A stretch of DNA of 64,000 nt, taken from Pseudodesulfovibrio senegalensis. GTDB taxonomy: Bacteria; Desulfobacterota; Desulfovibrionia; Desulfovibrionales; Desulfovibrionaceae. The DNA lies in assembly GCF_008830225.1 (NCBI RefSeq), contig NZ_WAIE01000002.1, positions 62,001 through 126,000 of the forward strand, in the 5' to 3' direction. Each line of letters starts with the position of its first letter. Position 1 is the first letter of the stretch. Below the pieces are notes generated by a model that worked only from the letters and a program-made list of their open reading frames with translations, was not told the DNA's origin and searched no databases. Position numbers and translations under genes: made by a program. This document shows, in pieces, positions 25,055-35,727 of the stretch.

Positions 25055-26358
25055 TATTGGCACTCCCCGAAAATGCGGCGGAAGTCTTCGCCGCGGGCAA
25101 TATAGTTGGGGTACTGGTCGTAGCTGGACGTGCCCGGCGAAAGCAGGATCACGTCGCCCGGGTGCGCCTGCGAAACCAGCCGACGCACGGCCAGCTCCAT
25201 GGTGTCGTCCCACGACACCGGGAAATACCGTTTCATGGGCCCTTCAAAAATGTCGCGGCTGGCACCGTACAGTCCGACCTGTTCCACGCGGCCTTCCATG
25301 GTCCGGGCCAGTTCGCCCACGTCACCGCCCTTGAATTTGCCGCCCATGAGCAGACGCACTGTGCGACCGTCGAAGCTGCGCACGGCCGCGGCCACGGCTT
25401 CCAGCGTGGTGGCCTTGGAGTCGTTGACGAACGTCACGCCCTTGGCCTGGCCCAGTATCTCCAGCCGGTGTTCCAGCGACCGGAACCCGGACAGCACCCG
25501 TTCCGCGTTGCGGGGAGAAACCCCGAACTGCTTCACGGCCAGCCATGCGGCCTGTACATTGGCCTTGTTGTGAGCGCCGGGCAGGTGTGGGGCGTCAAAG
25601 CGTTTTGCCGAGGAGTACCAGATGGTTTCCGCCTTGGTGAAATCGCGCCCTTCAAGCACGGGCCGGAGGCTTTCGTGCACGATGGCCATGTCGCTTTCTT
25701 CCTGCATGGCGAACATGCGCAGTTTGGCGTCGAGATATTCGTCCATGTCCTCATGATAATCGAGGTGGTTGGGCGCAATGTTCAGGAACAGGGCCACATG
25801 CGGGTGAAAGAGGCGGCAGTTCTGCAACTGGAAGCTGGAGACTTCCAGAACCACCACGTCCACGGGATCCATGTCCAGCAGGTATTCGCACAGCGGGGTG
25901 CCGATATTGCCGCCCACGAATACGGATTTGCCCGCGTCCCTGAGCAGTTCGCCGATCAGGGTGGTCGTGGTGGTCTTGCCGTTGGAGCCGGTGATGGCGA
26001 TGATGGGCGTTTCCATGAACCATGAGGCAAATTCCAGTTCGGCCACCACCTTGCGCGGGTTCAGGCCGTTGGTGAATTCTGCGAGGCTTCTGGCGGGAAC
26101 ACCCGGGGAGAGCACCACAAGGTCTGCGTCCGCGAACTGGCCGGCATTGTGCGGGCCGGTTTGCAGTTCGGCCACGGCGGATGCCGCCTCGCGCGTTGAT
26201 TCCGGCAGGGACTCGTTGGTGTCCACCATGCGGACGTTTGCCCCGAGCGCGTGCAGCAGCCGTGCGGCTGCGACGCCGGATTTACCTGCGCCCACCACAA
26301 CTGCCCTGCTGCCTTCGAGCCGGTGCTTGTCTGCGAATTCCTTGACCACGCGATTCAT
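25054..26358 (-). CDS. murD: UDP-N-acetylmuramoylalanine-D-glutamate ligase MurD
   Basis: Adds D-Glu to UDP-MurNAc-L-Ala. 434 residues. The N-terminal fold shows VVVGAGKSGVAAARLL, the P-loop is ITGSNGKTTTTTLIGEL, and PNHLDYH and FVNDSKATT are typical MurD motifs, as is LLSPGTSSYDQYPNY near the end. It lies 4 bp after mraY and shares one base with the ftsW start. Confidence 0.97.
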   Translation of the reverse strand: MNRVVKEFADKHRLEGSRAVVVGAGKSGVAAARLLHALGANVRMVDTNESLPESTREAASAVAELQTGPHNAGQFADADLVVLSPGVPARSLAEFTNGLNPRKVVAELEFASWFMETPIIAITGSNGKTTTTTLIGELLRDAGKSVFVGGNIGTPLCEYLLDMDPVDVVVLEVSSFQLQNCRLFHPHVALFLNIAPNHLDYHEDMDEYLDAKLRMFAMQEESDMAIVHESLRPVLEGRDFTKAETIWYSSAKRFDAPHLPGAHNKANVQAAWLAVKQFGVSPRNAERVLSGFRSLEHRLEILGQAKGVTFVNDSKATTLEAVAAAVRSFDGRTVRLLMGGKFKGGDVGELARTMEGRVEQVGLYGASRDIFEGPMKRYFPVSWDDTMELAVRRLVSQAHPGDVILLSPGTSSYDQYPNYIARGEDFRRIFGECQ

Positions 26359-26362
26359 GCCT

Positions 26363-27439
26363 CTACCTCAGCTTCAGTGTTGAAAGCGCCATGAGCGCCA
26401 TGAGTATGGAAAAAATCCAGAACCGGATGATGATCTTGGATTCCGGTATGCCCTTGAGTTCGAAATGATGGTGCAGGGGAGCCATGCGGAAGATGCGTTT
26501 GCCGCCGGTCATGCGGAAGTAGCCCACCTGGATGATGACCGAGAGGGTTTCGAACACGAACACGCCGCCTACGATGACCAGCAGCAGTTCCTGCTTGGCC
26601 AGCACGGCCACGAAACCCAGCGCGCCGCCCAGCGCGAGGCTGCCGGTGTCGCCCATGAAGACTTGAGCGGGATAGGCGTTGAACCACAGGAATCCGAGGC
26701 CTGCGCCAACCATTGCGCCGCAGAACACCGTGACCTCGCCGATGCCCGGCAGGGTGGGGACTGAAAGATATTGTGCAATGCCCGTGTGCCCGGAAACGTA
26801 TGTGAAGATGGCAAAACAGGCCATGGCCACCACCATGGGGCCGATGGCCAGCCCGTCCAGCCCGTCCGTGAGGTTGACCGCGTTGCTGGAACCCACAAGC
26901 ACCAGCAGAGCGAAGGGCAGGTAGAACCAGCCGAGGTTCGGCAGCCAGTTCTTGAAGAAGGGCACGGAAAGCATGGTGGAGTAGTTGGGCTCGTGAATGA
27001 GTACGGCAATGGCTGCAGAGGCAACCAGTATCTGGCTGATGAACTTGGCCTTGGAGCTCAGGCCCAGATTCCGTTTCTTGACCACCTTGATGTAGTCGTC
27101 CGCAAATCCCACGGCTCCGAAGCCCGCGAACACGAACATGGTCAGCAGCACGTAATGGTTGGTCAGGTCCGCCCACAGCAGGCAGCTCAGCAATACGCTG
27201 AACAGGATCATGAGTCCGCCCATGGTCGGGGTTCCCTGCTTTTGTTGGTGCGCGGGGCCGTCTTCGCGGATGTATTGGCCGAACTTGAGCCGCTTGAGCC
27301 AGCGGATCATCATGGGGCCGAACAGAATGGAGATGATCAGCGCGGTGAGCAACGCCCAGATGGACCGGAACGTGATGTACCGGAACACGTTGAACGCGCC
27401 TACTTCGGCGCTCAAGGGGTAGAGCAGGTGATAGATCAC
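26363..27439 (-). CDS. mraY: phospho-MurNAc-pentapeptide transferase MraY
   Basis: Integral membrane enzyme that makes lipid I on undecaprenyl phosphate. 358 residues with about ten transmembrane helices. The catalytic acidic motifs are visible: FADDYIKV in the first loop, [10 protein letters not shown], and the histidine-rich [19 protein letters not shown] is near the N-terminus. It overlaps murF by 4 bp. Confidence 0.97.
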   Translation of the reverse strand: MIYHLLYPLSAEVGAFNVFRYITFRSIWALLTALIISILFGPMMIRWLKRLKFGQYIREDGPAHQQKQGTPTMGGLMILFSVLLSCLLWADLTNHYVLLTMFVFAGFGAVGFADDYIKVVKKRNLGLSSKAKFISQILVASAAIAVLIHEPNYSTMLSVPFFKNWLPNLGWFYLPFALLVLVGSSNAVNLTDGLDGLAIGPMVVAMACFAIFTYVSGHTGIAQYLSVPTLPGIGEVTVFCGAMVGAGLGFLWFNAYPAQVFMGDTGSLALGGALGFVAVLAKQELLLVIVGGVFVFETLSVIIQVGYFRMTGGKRIFRMAPLHHHFELKGIPESKIIIRFWIFSILMALMALSTLKLR

Positions 27440-28800
27440 GGCCTTTCTCCTTGCAGCACGCCCCGCAGGGCCTTGGTGTATTCTTCCATTTTCATGGAGC
27501 GGGAGCCTTTGAGCAGAACCACCGCGTCGTCCAGCTTCAGGTTTTTCCAGTTTTCGGCAAAATCTTCGGGGGTGGTCAGGGGCGCCACGTCCGGGTAGGC
27601 CGAGCGAACGTCGGCAATGTGTTTTCCTTTCCAGAAAACAGCCTCGGGCTTGATCACGGCCAGGGTCTCACCCAGCTCGTGGTGCCGTTTGGCCGATTCC
27701 TCGCCCAGTTCGAGCATGTCGCCCAGCAACAGCACCAGCGGCCTTTCACCGGCAATGGCCCGGGCGGTTTCCACGGAGCGTCTCATGGACAGCGGGTTGG
27801 CGTTGTATGTGTCGTCGATGACCATGATGCTGCCTTCCGGACGGCAACAGAAACGCTGGTTGTCAGCGCTGAACCGTGCGGCCCCGTCAATGACATGTTG
27901 CGGGCTGAGTCCCACGGTGTGCGCGGCAGCGGCAACGGCCGCGAGGTTTTCCGCGAAATGCTCGCCGCAAAAGGGTGCTTCGAATTCATGCTCGCCCTTG
28001 GGCGTGCGCAGCAGGAAGCGGCCGGAGCCGTATTGCCCCGGTCCGAGGAAAAGGCAGAAGAACGGCGCGGATTCATCCATGGTGGAGAATCCGACGGGAT
28101 CGGGAATGATCTCCCGTGCGGCCTTCCACAGTTGCGGATAGTCCATGCTGACCACGGCCACGCCGCCGGGCTGCAGGTAGTGCAGCAGCGAGGCCTTGGA
28201 TTTGGCCACGCCTTCGATGTCGCCCAGTCCCAGCAAATGGCCCGGACCCACGTTGGTGATGATGGCGATGTCCGGCGTGGCAATGGGGCCGAGTTCGGCC
28301 ATGTCCGAGGAAAGGCTGATGCCCAGTTCCATGACCCATATTTCCTGCTTTTCGCTGGCCTTGAGCATGGACAGGGGCAGGCCGATCTGGTTGTTGAAAT
28401 TGCGATAGTTCTTGGCCACCGGGAAGCGTGCGGCCAGTACTTCGGCCAACAGCTCCTTGACCGTGGTCTTGCCAGCCGTTCCCGTGACCGCCATGAGCCG
28501 CGCCTTGCACATGGAACGGTGGCAGGCCGCGATGCGACCCAGCGCAACGGTCGTGTCGCGCACCATGAATACGGGCACGTCCGCCTGCACGATCTTGGAA
28601 GCCACGATACCGGCGGCACCGGCCTTGACAGCCTGGTCGATAAATTCGTGGCCGTCGAAACGGTCGCCCTCGATGCACACGAAAAGATCGCCGCTGGTCA
28701 CGGCGCGGCTGTCCGTGCGCACCGCATTCACCGGGATTTCCATGCCTTCGTCGGCCATGCCGTTCAGGCAGCGCTGGATGTCGGCCAATGTCATCTTCAC
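27436..28800 (-). CDS. murF: UDP-MurNAc-tripeptide-D-alanyl-D-alanine ligase MurF
   Basis: Adds D-Ala-D-Ala to the UDP-muramyl tripeptide. 454 residues. The P-loop is [14 protein letters not shown], and [16 protein letters not shown] and the [12 protein letters not shown] motif are characteristic. I used GTG 28800, which overlaps the murE stop (GTGA) and has GGAGG 10 bases upstream; ATG 28794 is the alternative. The D-Ala-D-Ala ligase gene that would supply its substrate is not in this cluster. Confidence 0.96.
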   Translation of the reverse strand: MKMTLADIQRCLNGMADEGMEIPVNAVRTDSRAVTSGDLFVCIEGDRFDGHEFIDQAVKAGAAGIVASKIVQADVPVFMVRDTTVALGRIAACHRSMCKARLMAVTGTAGKTTVKELLAEVLAARFPVAKNYRNFNNQIGLPLSMLKASEKQEIWVMELGISLSSDMAELGPIATPDIAIITNVGPGHLLGLGDIEGVAKSKASLLHYLQPGGVAVVSMDYPQLWKAAREIIPDPVGFSTMDESAPFFCLFLGPGQYGSGRFLLRTPKGEHEFEAPFCGEHFAENLAAVAAAAHTVGLSPQHVIDGAARFSADNQRFCCRPEGSIMVIDDTYNANPLSMRRSVETARAIAGERPLVLLLGDMLELGEESAKRHHELGETLAVIKPEAVFWKGKHIADVRSAYPDVAPLTTPEDFAENWKNLKLDDAVVLLKGSRSMKMEEYTKALRGVLQGERP

Positions 28801-30269
28801 CGGTCCAGTTCCTCCATGGCCTTGAGCACGGCCTCTGTGTCGGAAAAGTGCAGGGTCACATCGCCCATGACCTGATAGTCCTCGTGCCCCTTTCCGGCCA
28901 CGAGCACCACGTCGTTTTCGTTCATTTCCCGGATGGCCATGTTGATGGCGGTCTGCCGGTCCGGGTTTTCCAGCATCATGGCGCAGTCTTTCAGGCCCGG
29001 GCGCGCATCATCCATGATGGCTTCGGGTTTTTCCGTGCGCGGATTGTCCGAGGTCAGCACGGCCACATCGGCATACCGGGCCACGGCGCGGGCCATGAGC
29101 GGACGTTTGGCACGGTCGCGGTCGCCGCCGCAGCCGAACACGGTGATCAGCCGGTCGAAATCGAGTTCCTTGAGCGTCTTCTGAACATTGATGAGTGCGT
29201 CGGGCGTGTGGGCGTAGTCCACGAAAACATGCAGGCCGCGGTCGTTGGGCACCCGCTCCAGTCTGCCGGGAACCCCGGCAAAGTCGTTGAGGGAGCGCAT
29301 GTCCTTGCAGTTCAGGCCGAGGCACAGCCCCACGGCTTGGGCGGCCAGAAGGTTCATGGCGTTGTGCTGGCCGATGAGCGGCGATTCCACCTGCCATGTC
29401 TTGCCCTTGAATCCGCATTCGAGATGCAGGCCTTTGCCCGTGCAGGACAGGATGCGTCCCTGCAGGGATTGGCTGTCCGCCGCGCCCGGGTCGCCCAGCC
29501 CGTAGGCCACGGCGTTTTCGCACTGGTCGAGCAGACGCCGGCAGTAGGGATCGTCGTAGTTGATGACGCAGCATTTGTCTTCGGACGGGTATTCGTTGAA
29601 GAGCTTTGCCTTGGCCCGGAAATAGGTTTCCATGTCCCCGTGGTAGTCCAGATGGTCCTGGGTGAGGTTGGAAATGACGGCCACGTCGAAATCGAGTCCG
29701 GCAACGCGGTATTGGTCCAGCGCATGGGAGGAGACTTCCATGACCACGGCGTCCACGTCCGCCTTGTGCATGTTGGCCAGCAACTCGTGCAGCATCCAGC
29801 AGTCCGGGGTGGTCAGCTTGGCGTCCACGGAAAAGCCGGGCCAGCGGTAGGTGACCGTGCCCAGCACGCCCACCTTGCGACCGGCCTCGGACAGCAGGTG
29901 TTCGATGATGTAGCTGGTGGTGGTCTTGCCGTTGGTTCCGGTAATGGCAACCAGTTTCATGTCCATGGAGTCCGTGCCGAAGTGGGCACGAGCCAGTTCG
30001 CCAAGGGCGCGAGCCGTGTTCTCCACGTAGCAGACCACCACGTCCTCTTCGGCCACCGGAGCCACGAGGTCGCGTGCGTCTTCCGGGGCAACGATGTATC
30101 GTGCGCCCTTGTCCATGGCCATGGGAATGAAGTCGATGCCGCGAACGGCCACGCCGGGCATGGCCACGAAGCATTCGCCCGGCTGCACGGCACGCGAGTC
30201 CGTGCGCACCATGAGTCCTTCCCTCGCCAGTTCCAGAAGCTGGTCGAATTCCATTACGCCGCGAGTCAT
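28797..30269 (-). CDS. murE: UDP-MurNAc-tripeptide synthetase MurE (meso-diaminopimelate type)
   Basis: Adds the third residue of the peptidoglycan stem. 490 residues from ATG 30269, supported by AGGA 8 bases upstream and its location after the ftsI stop; the longer open reading runs back into ftsI. The P-loop is ITGTNGKTTTSY. The substrate motif SDNPRTE (DNPR) predicts meso-diaminopimelate rather than lysine. FVDYAHTPDAL and CGGDRDRAKRPLM are also present. Confidence 0.96.
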   Translation of the reverse strand: MTRGVMEFDQLLELAREGLMVRTDSRAVQPGECFVAMPGVAVRGIDFIPMAMDKGARYIVAPEDARDLVAPVAEEDVVVCYVENTARALGELARAHFGTDSMDMKLVAITGTNGKTTTSYIIEHLLSEAGRKVGVLGTVTYRWPGFSVDAKLTTPDCWMLHELLANMHKADVDAVVMEVSSHALDQYRVAGLDFDVAVISNLTQDHLDYHGDMETYFRAKAKLFNEYPSEDKCCVINYDDPYCRRLLDQCENAVAYGLGDPGAADSQSLQGRILSCTGKGLHLECGFKGKTWQVESPLIGQHNAMNLLAAQAVGLCLGLNCKDMRSLNDFAGVPGRLERVPNDRGLHVFVDYAHTPDALINVQKTLKELDFDRLITVFGCGGDRDRAKRPLMARAVARYADVAVLTSDNPRTEKPEAIMDDARPGLKDCAMMLENPDRQTAINMAIREMNENDVVLVAGKGHEDYQVMGDVTLHFSDTEAVLKAMEELDR

Positions 30270-30282
30270 TGTCTTTTTCCTG

Positions 30283-32259
30283 CTAGGAGAGCCAGAGAAC
30301 AAAAACATCCTTCTTTCCCTCCGTGTTTCCTGCCTCGGGCCAGGGGCGGCCCGCTGCGGGTTTTTGCCTGGAGACGGTGGTCCCGTCACCCTTGAGAACC
30401 GGAACGATTCCCTTGTTCACCAAAATTTCCAGTGCGCGGCGCAGGGCCATGCCCCGGAGATCGGGGATGGTGCTGCCCGCTGTCTTGTGTGGAGCCGGAG
30501 CCAGCGTTTGCGCCAACTCCTCGCTGGGTATGGACGCCACGGCCAGTTCTTCAGCCATGGCTTCTCCCGCCGCGTCGGGCAGTTGTCCCTTGTAGGCCAA
30601 CGTGTCCACCATCACGGAGCGCACGACCGGCGCTGCAACCGTGCCGCCGTAGTCGTTCTTGGTGGGTTCGTCCACCATGCAGATGACCAGGTATTCGGGG
30701 TCGTCGCCGGGCACCAGACCGACAAACGAGGCCAGATACTTGTCGCCGTATCCGCCCCGGACAGCCTTTTGTGCGGTGCCGGTCTTGCCGGCCACGGTCA
30801 GACCCTGAATGCGTGCCTTTCTGCCGGTACCGTCCATTTCCACCACTTCTTCCATGAGCGAGAGCACGGTTTGGGCCACGTCTGCGTCCACAATGCGTTC
30901 GGGCTGCTTTTCGTCCTTGGCATCGCGTTTGGCTGCCGGATCCAGAATCAGGTTGAGCCGTTTTTTCCGGCCCTTGTTGGCGAGGCACAGGAACGCCTGT
31001 GCCATCTGCAGGGGCGTGACGCCGATGGATTGGCCGAAGCTGGTGGCCGCGAGATCGAGTTTGCGCCATTTTTCCGGAGGCCGGACAAGCCCGGACGATT
31101 CGCCGGGAAAGTTGATGCCCGTGCGTGCGCCGAAACCGAGCGCGGTCAGGTATTCGTGATATTTGTTGGCGCCCAGGTCCATGCCGATCTTGGCCGAACC
31201 GATGTTGCTGGAGTAACGCAGTACCTTGCGTACCGGCAGCCATGCAGCCGGATGGTGGTCCCGGATGGTTTTGCCGGGCACGCGCCAGCGGCCGTTTTCG
31301 CAGAAATAGAGTTTGTCGGGATCCACGACTTTTTCCTGAAGCGCTGCGGCGATGAGCAGGGGCTTCATGGTGGAGCCGGGTTCGAAAATGTCTGTGACCG
31401 CGCGGTTTCTGCGCACGGATGCCTTGGTCCTGCGGTAGATGTTGGGGTTGAAGAAGGGGTAGTTGGCCAATGCGAGAATGTCGCCGGATTGAACTTCCAC
31501 CACGACCACCACCCCGGCCTTGCCGTGGTACTCATCCACGGCCCCGGCCAGCGCCTGTTCGGCCGCGTTCTGGATGTGGCGGTCAATGGTCAGCTGCACG
31601 GGGGCGCCGTTGATGTTCACTTCGCGGCCCTGGGCATCCAGATAGAGCCTGCGGCCCGAGGCGTCGCGCTGCACCACGAATTTGGCCTTGCCCGGTGTCA
31701 TGTGCTTGTCGAAACGTTTTTCGATGCCCTCCAGCCCTTTGCCGTCCACGCCCACAAAACCGAGGATCTGCCCGGCAAGGTGGCCGTTGGGGTACAGGCG
31801 CGTGTATTCCGTGGTCAGGTGCACGCCGGGCAGCTTGGCCTTGAGCAGTGCCGAGGCCTGCTTGTCCGTGATCTGGCGTTTGATCCAGATGAAATTCCGT
31901 TTGGAGCGAAGCCGTTTGCGCAGGTTGGACTTGGATATGCCCAGAACCGAGGAGAGGGTGGCGATAACGGCTTGCTTGTGCTTGGCCGCTTCCATGGGAC
32001 GCAGGTACACGCTTTGCGCCTCCACGCTGGTGGCCAGTATCTTGCCGTTGCGGTCCAGAATGCGTCCCCGTTCGCCGGATTCGAATTCCGCGGCCAGATT
32101 CTGGCGCGCAGCCATCTTTTCCAGCCATTCGCCCTCGTGCAGTTGGACCCACCCGGCGCGAACCCACAGGGCGCACAAGGCAACGCCAAAGAAGATCATC
32201 ACCAGGATGATCTTGGCTTTGCTCAGGTCCTTTTTGCCCTGTTTGGTCTTGCCGGTCAT
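30283..32259 (-). CDS. ftsI: division transpeptidase FtsI (PBP3) with C-terminal PASTA domain
   Basis: Septal class B penicillin-binding protein that cross-links septal peptidoglycan. 658 residues. One membrane anchor at 15-33, a dimerisation region (GERGRILDRNGKIL), then the transpeptidase with Ser296-x2-Lys299 (GSTMK), SSN at 350-352 and KTG at 492-494. Residues about 590-658 form one PASTA-like domain (IPDLRGMALRRALEIL), making it longer than the E. coli enzyme. It lies 12 bp after ftsL and 13 bp before murE. Confidence 0.96.
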   Translation of the reverse strand: MTGKTKQGKKDLSKAKIILVMIFFGVALCALWVRAGWVQLHEGEWLEKMAARQNLAAEFESGERGRILDRNGKILATSVEAQSVYLRPMEAAKHKQAVIATLSSVLGISKSNLRKRLRSKRNFIWIKRQITDKQASALLKAKLPGVHLTTEYTRLYPNGHLAGQILGFVGVDGKGLEGIEKRFDKHMTPGKAKFVVQRDASGRRLYLDAQGREVNINGAPVQLTIDRHIQNAAEQALAGAVDEYHGKAGVVVVVEVQSGDILALANYPFFNPNIYRRTKASVRRNRAVTDIFEPGSTMKPLLIAAALQEKVVDPDKLYFCENGRWRVPGKTIRDHHPAAWLPVRKVLRYSSNIGSAKIGMDLGANKYHEYLTALGFGARTGINFPGESSGLVRPPEKWRKLDLAATSFGQSIGVTPLQMAQAFLCLANKGRKKRLNLILDPAAKRDAKDEKQPERIVDADVAQTVLSLMEEVVEMDGTGRKARIQGLTVAGKTGTAQKAVRGGYGDKYLASFVGLVPGDDPEYLVICMVDEPTKNDYGGTVAAPVVRSVMVDTLAYKGQLPDAAGEAMAEELAVASIPSEELAQTLAPAPHKTAGSTIPDLRGMALRRALEILVNKGIVPVLKGDGTTVSRQKPAAGRPWPEAGNTEGKKDVFVLWLS

Positions 32260-32271
32260 GGCGGAAACCTT

Positions 32272-32559
32272 CTAGTTGCCGTCCTCGCCGACTCGCCGGA
32301 TTTGTCCGGGTGCGGCCACGCCCAATCCGTATTTCTCCGCCAGCTTTCTGAGCCGGTAGGGAGAAGAGAGATTGTCGCGTTCGACCTCGAGTTTGACGTA
32401 CAGGGCAGCCTTGCGGTCATGCTCCTTTTCCATCTTCCTGAGGTCGTAGGCCAGATCCATGCGTTCGATGTTCAACCAGACAGAGGCCAGCCCCAATCCC
32501 AGACCCACGCCGAGCGAGGCGAGAAAGAGGGGTAACCAGTTCCGGTCCATCGAAATCAT
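32272..32559 (-). CDS. ftsL: cell division protein FtsL
   Basis: Small bitopic divisome protein. 95 residues: short cytoplasmic N-terminus, transmembrane helix at about 11-28, then a coiled-coil region (YDLRKMEKEHDRKAALYVKL) and a conserved-looking PYRLRKLAEKYGL. The ATG at 32559 overlaps the rsmH stop by 4 bp (ATGA), with AAGGA 8 bases upstream. FtsL is poorly conserved, so size, topology and location between rsmH and ftsI carry the identification. Confidence 0.88.
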   Translation of the reverse strand: MISMDRNWLPLFLASLGVGLGLGLASVWLNIERMDLAYDLRKMEKEHDRKAALYVKLEVERDNLSSPYRLRKLAEKYGLGVAAPGQIRRVGEDGN

Positions 32560-33539
32560 GCCCGTTGTCCTTCCGGTCCGAGCCGTTCGGCCACTCTGAG
32601 CTTTGCGCTGCGGCTGCGGGGATTGCCCTGCATTTCCTCGTCGCTTGCCATGAGCGGCTTCTTGGTCAGCACCTTGATTTTCGGGACGCCATCGCAGGTG
32701 CAATGCAGCTGGTGGTGCGGGCATTTACATGCTTTTGCCGCTTCCCTGAACGCCCATTTCACGGCCCTGTCTTCCAGGGAGTGAAACGAGATGATGGCCA
32801 GCCTGCCACCCGGATTCAAACGTCCGATGATTGAGGAGAGGAAGGTGTCAAGTTCCTCCAATTCCCTGTTCACTGCTATTCGCAATCCCTGAAACGTCCG
32901 GGTTGCCGGATGGTTTCGTGCCTGCCTGCGCATCTTGGGCGGATAGGCACGCTCCACGATGCTTGCCAGACGCAGCGTGGTCGTGATCGGTTCCGATTCA
33001 CGTTCACGCAGAATTGCCGATGCTATCTTGCCTGCCATGGGGTCGCCGCCGTATTCACGGATGATGCGTGCGAGCTGCCCATGGTTGAGGGTGTTGACCA
33101 GCGTTTCGGCGGGTTCGAGATCGCCGTCGCTGTCCATGCGCATGTCCAGCGGCCCGTCGTGCAGGAAGCTGAACCCCCTGTCCGCTTCGTCGAGCTGCAT
33201 GGACGAAACGCCCAGATCGAGCACTGCGCCGTCAACGCCCTCCCAGCCGAGTTCGTCCAAAGCATCTTCGAACTCGCTGAAAGGCTGGTGGAAAAGATGG
33301 ATGTTTTCTGCATGGCCTGCCAGCCGTTGCCGTGCCAGCTCCAATGCCTTCTCGTCGCGGTCCAGGCCGATAAGCTCGGCCCTGCCCAGGGACGCTTCGA
33401 GAATAGCCAGACTGTGGCCACCCATTCCAAGGGTTCCGTCCATGTACCGTTTGCCCGGTTCGGGACGAAGCCATTCCACCACTTCATGTAAAAGAACCGT
33501 TTTGTGTTTCGAGGCCGGATCCACCACTTCTCTTTCCAT
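32556..33539 (-). CDS. rsmH: 16S rRNA (cytosine-1402-N4)-methyltransferase RsmH
   Basis: SAM-dependent methyltransferase of the ribosomal P site (formerly MraW). 327 residues. HKTVLLHEVVEWL opens the domain, DGTLGMGGHS is the SAM-binding loop, DLGVSSMQLD and RGFSFLHDGPLDMRMD are signatures, and IISFHSLEDRAVK is near the end. A Cys-rich CKCPHHQLHCTC segment is common in this family. The ATG at 33539 is 1 bp after the mraZ stop, and its own ribosome-binding site is poor, so translation is probably coupled. Confidence 0.96.
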   Translation of the reverse strand: MEREVVDPASKHKTVLLHEVVEWLRPEPGKRYMDGTLGMGGHSLAILEASLGRAELIGLDRDEKALELARQRLAGHAENIHLFHQPFSEFEDALDELGWEGVDGAVLDLGVSSMQLDEADRGFSFLHDGPLDMRMDSDGDLEPAETLVNTLNHGQLARIIREYGGDPMAGKIASAILRERESEPITTTLRLASIVERAYPPKMRRQARNHPATRTFQGLRIAVNRELEELDTFLSSIIGRLNPGGRLAIISFHSLEDRAVKWAFREAAKACKCPHHQLHCTCDGVPKIKVLTKKPLMASDEEMQGNPRSRSAKLRVAERLGPEGQRA

Positions 33540-33540
33540 A

Positions 33541-33987
33541 TTAGAAGGGTATGCTGACGTTGTTTTCCGCCAGCTCCTCGGAAACGTCGTAATCTTCTTC
33601 GAGAAGGCTTTCGAAGCTTTCTGCCGGCCAGATCTCAAAGCGCCTGCCCGCGCCCATGACCACGACTTCCCGTTCCAGCTTGCCGCTCTTGCGCAGATGG
33701 GCGGGCAGGGCGATACGCCCGTTCTTGGCCACGCCCACTTCCTCATAGCCGGAATAGAAGATGCGGATGATGTTCTGCATCTGGCGGCTGGGTGCCTTGA
33801 TCTTCTCGAGTTCCTCTTCCAGCCTGTCCCATTGGGACGGGGTTATGCCGATGACATGCTTTTCCCAGATGGTCAGCACGAGCTTGCCCTCCGGAACCTC
33901 GGACAATATTTTGTCCTTGAAGTCCGGTGGCAATATGAGCCTGCCCTTTTCGTCCAGGCTTCTATGTGCGTGACCGCGAAATCGCAT
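33541..33987 (-). CDS. mraZ: transcriptional regulator MraZ
   Basis: AbrB-like DNA-binding protein that represses the dcw cluster in other bacteria. 148 residues with two repeats of the MraZ fold, each containing a DxxGR-type element: SLDEKGRLILP (residues 9-19) and GVAKNGRIALPAHL. GAGGT lies before the ATG. Direct repeats resembling the MraZ binding site lie 25-70 bp upstream, so autoregulation is likely. Confidence 0.95.
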   Translation of the reverse strand: MRFRGHAHRSLDEKGRLILPPDFKDKILSEVPEGKLVLTIWEKHVIGITPSQWDRLEEELEKIKAPSRQMQNIIRIFYSGYEEVGVAKNGRIALPAHLRKSGKLEREVVVMGAGRRFEIWPAESFESLLEEDYDVSEELAENNVSIPF

Positions 33988-34010
33988 TCATACCTCGTGT
34001 TGTGACGTTG

Positions 34011-34058
34011 TTTCCACTTTATGACCTATTTTACCTACTTTGTCCCACTTTTTTCCAC
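34011..34058 (-). promoter_or_regulatory. MraZ-type box array
   Basis: On the minus strand upstream of mraZ, five short G-rich units occur in succession: GTGGA, GTGGG, GTAGG, ATAGG and GTGGA. The first three are exactly 10 bp apart and the others 9 and 12 bp. Known MraZ sites are three or four GTGGG-type direct repeats with 10-bp phasing between promoter and mraZ start. Confidence 0.7.
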
Positions 34059-34086
34059 ACGTGTATGAAAAACCGGAGTTTGTCAA
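34058..34086 (-). promoter_or_regulatory. candidate dcw cluster promoter
   Basis: A perfect TTGACA (34086-34081, minus strand) lies directly upstream of the MraZ-type boxes. A good -10 is not evident; TACACG at a spacing of 15 bp is the nearest. The position is right, the -10 uncertain. Confidence 0.4.
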
Positions 34087-34166
34087 CTCCAAAAGAAGAA
34101 AATACCCGTGAAAATAAGAGGATCGGGTTGCCTTTTCAGGGGCCTGAGCCTAGTATTTTTGATGGA

Positions 34167-34185
34167 AAATATTGGATCAATATTT
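34167..34185. promoter_or_regulatory. inverted repeat AAATATT-N5-AATATTT
   Basis: Perfect 7-bp arms around GGATC, about 105 bp upstream of the pyk ATG. It is a possible operator or part of the pyk promoter region. No regulator is identified. Confidence 0.4.
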
Positions 34186-34217
34186 ATTTTTCCTGTAATT
34201 TCGGCCCGAAAAGAAGA

Positions 34218-34244
34218 AACGCTCCCCCCAGAGGGGGGTGCGTT
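34218..34244 (+). other. stem-loop in pyk leader
   Basis: AACGC and CCCCCC on the left pair with GGGGGG and GCGTT on the right, with one T-T mismatch and a loop of AGA. No T run follows on the plus strand, so it is unlikely to stop pyk transcription; it may stabilise the message or regulate it. Confidence 0.4.
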
Positions 34245-34290
34245 CAATAATAATTCCTTCACACATGTATTTTTTTTTCAGGGAGGAAGC

Positions 34291-35721
<1,431 letters not shown>

Positions 35722-35727
35722 TAGAGC

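Larger units (their letters stand above)
33988..34290. other. divergent mraZ/pyk intergenic region
   Basis: These 303 bp hold the MraZ boxes and candidate dcw promoter on the mraZ side, an AT-rich inverted repeat at 34167-34185, and a stable hairpin at 34218-34244 in what is probably the pyk leader. No gene is seen. Confidence 0.6.
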
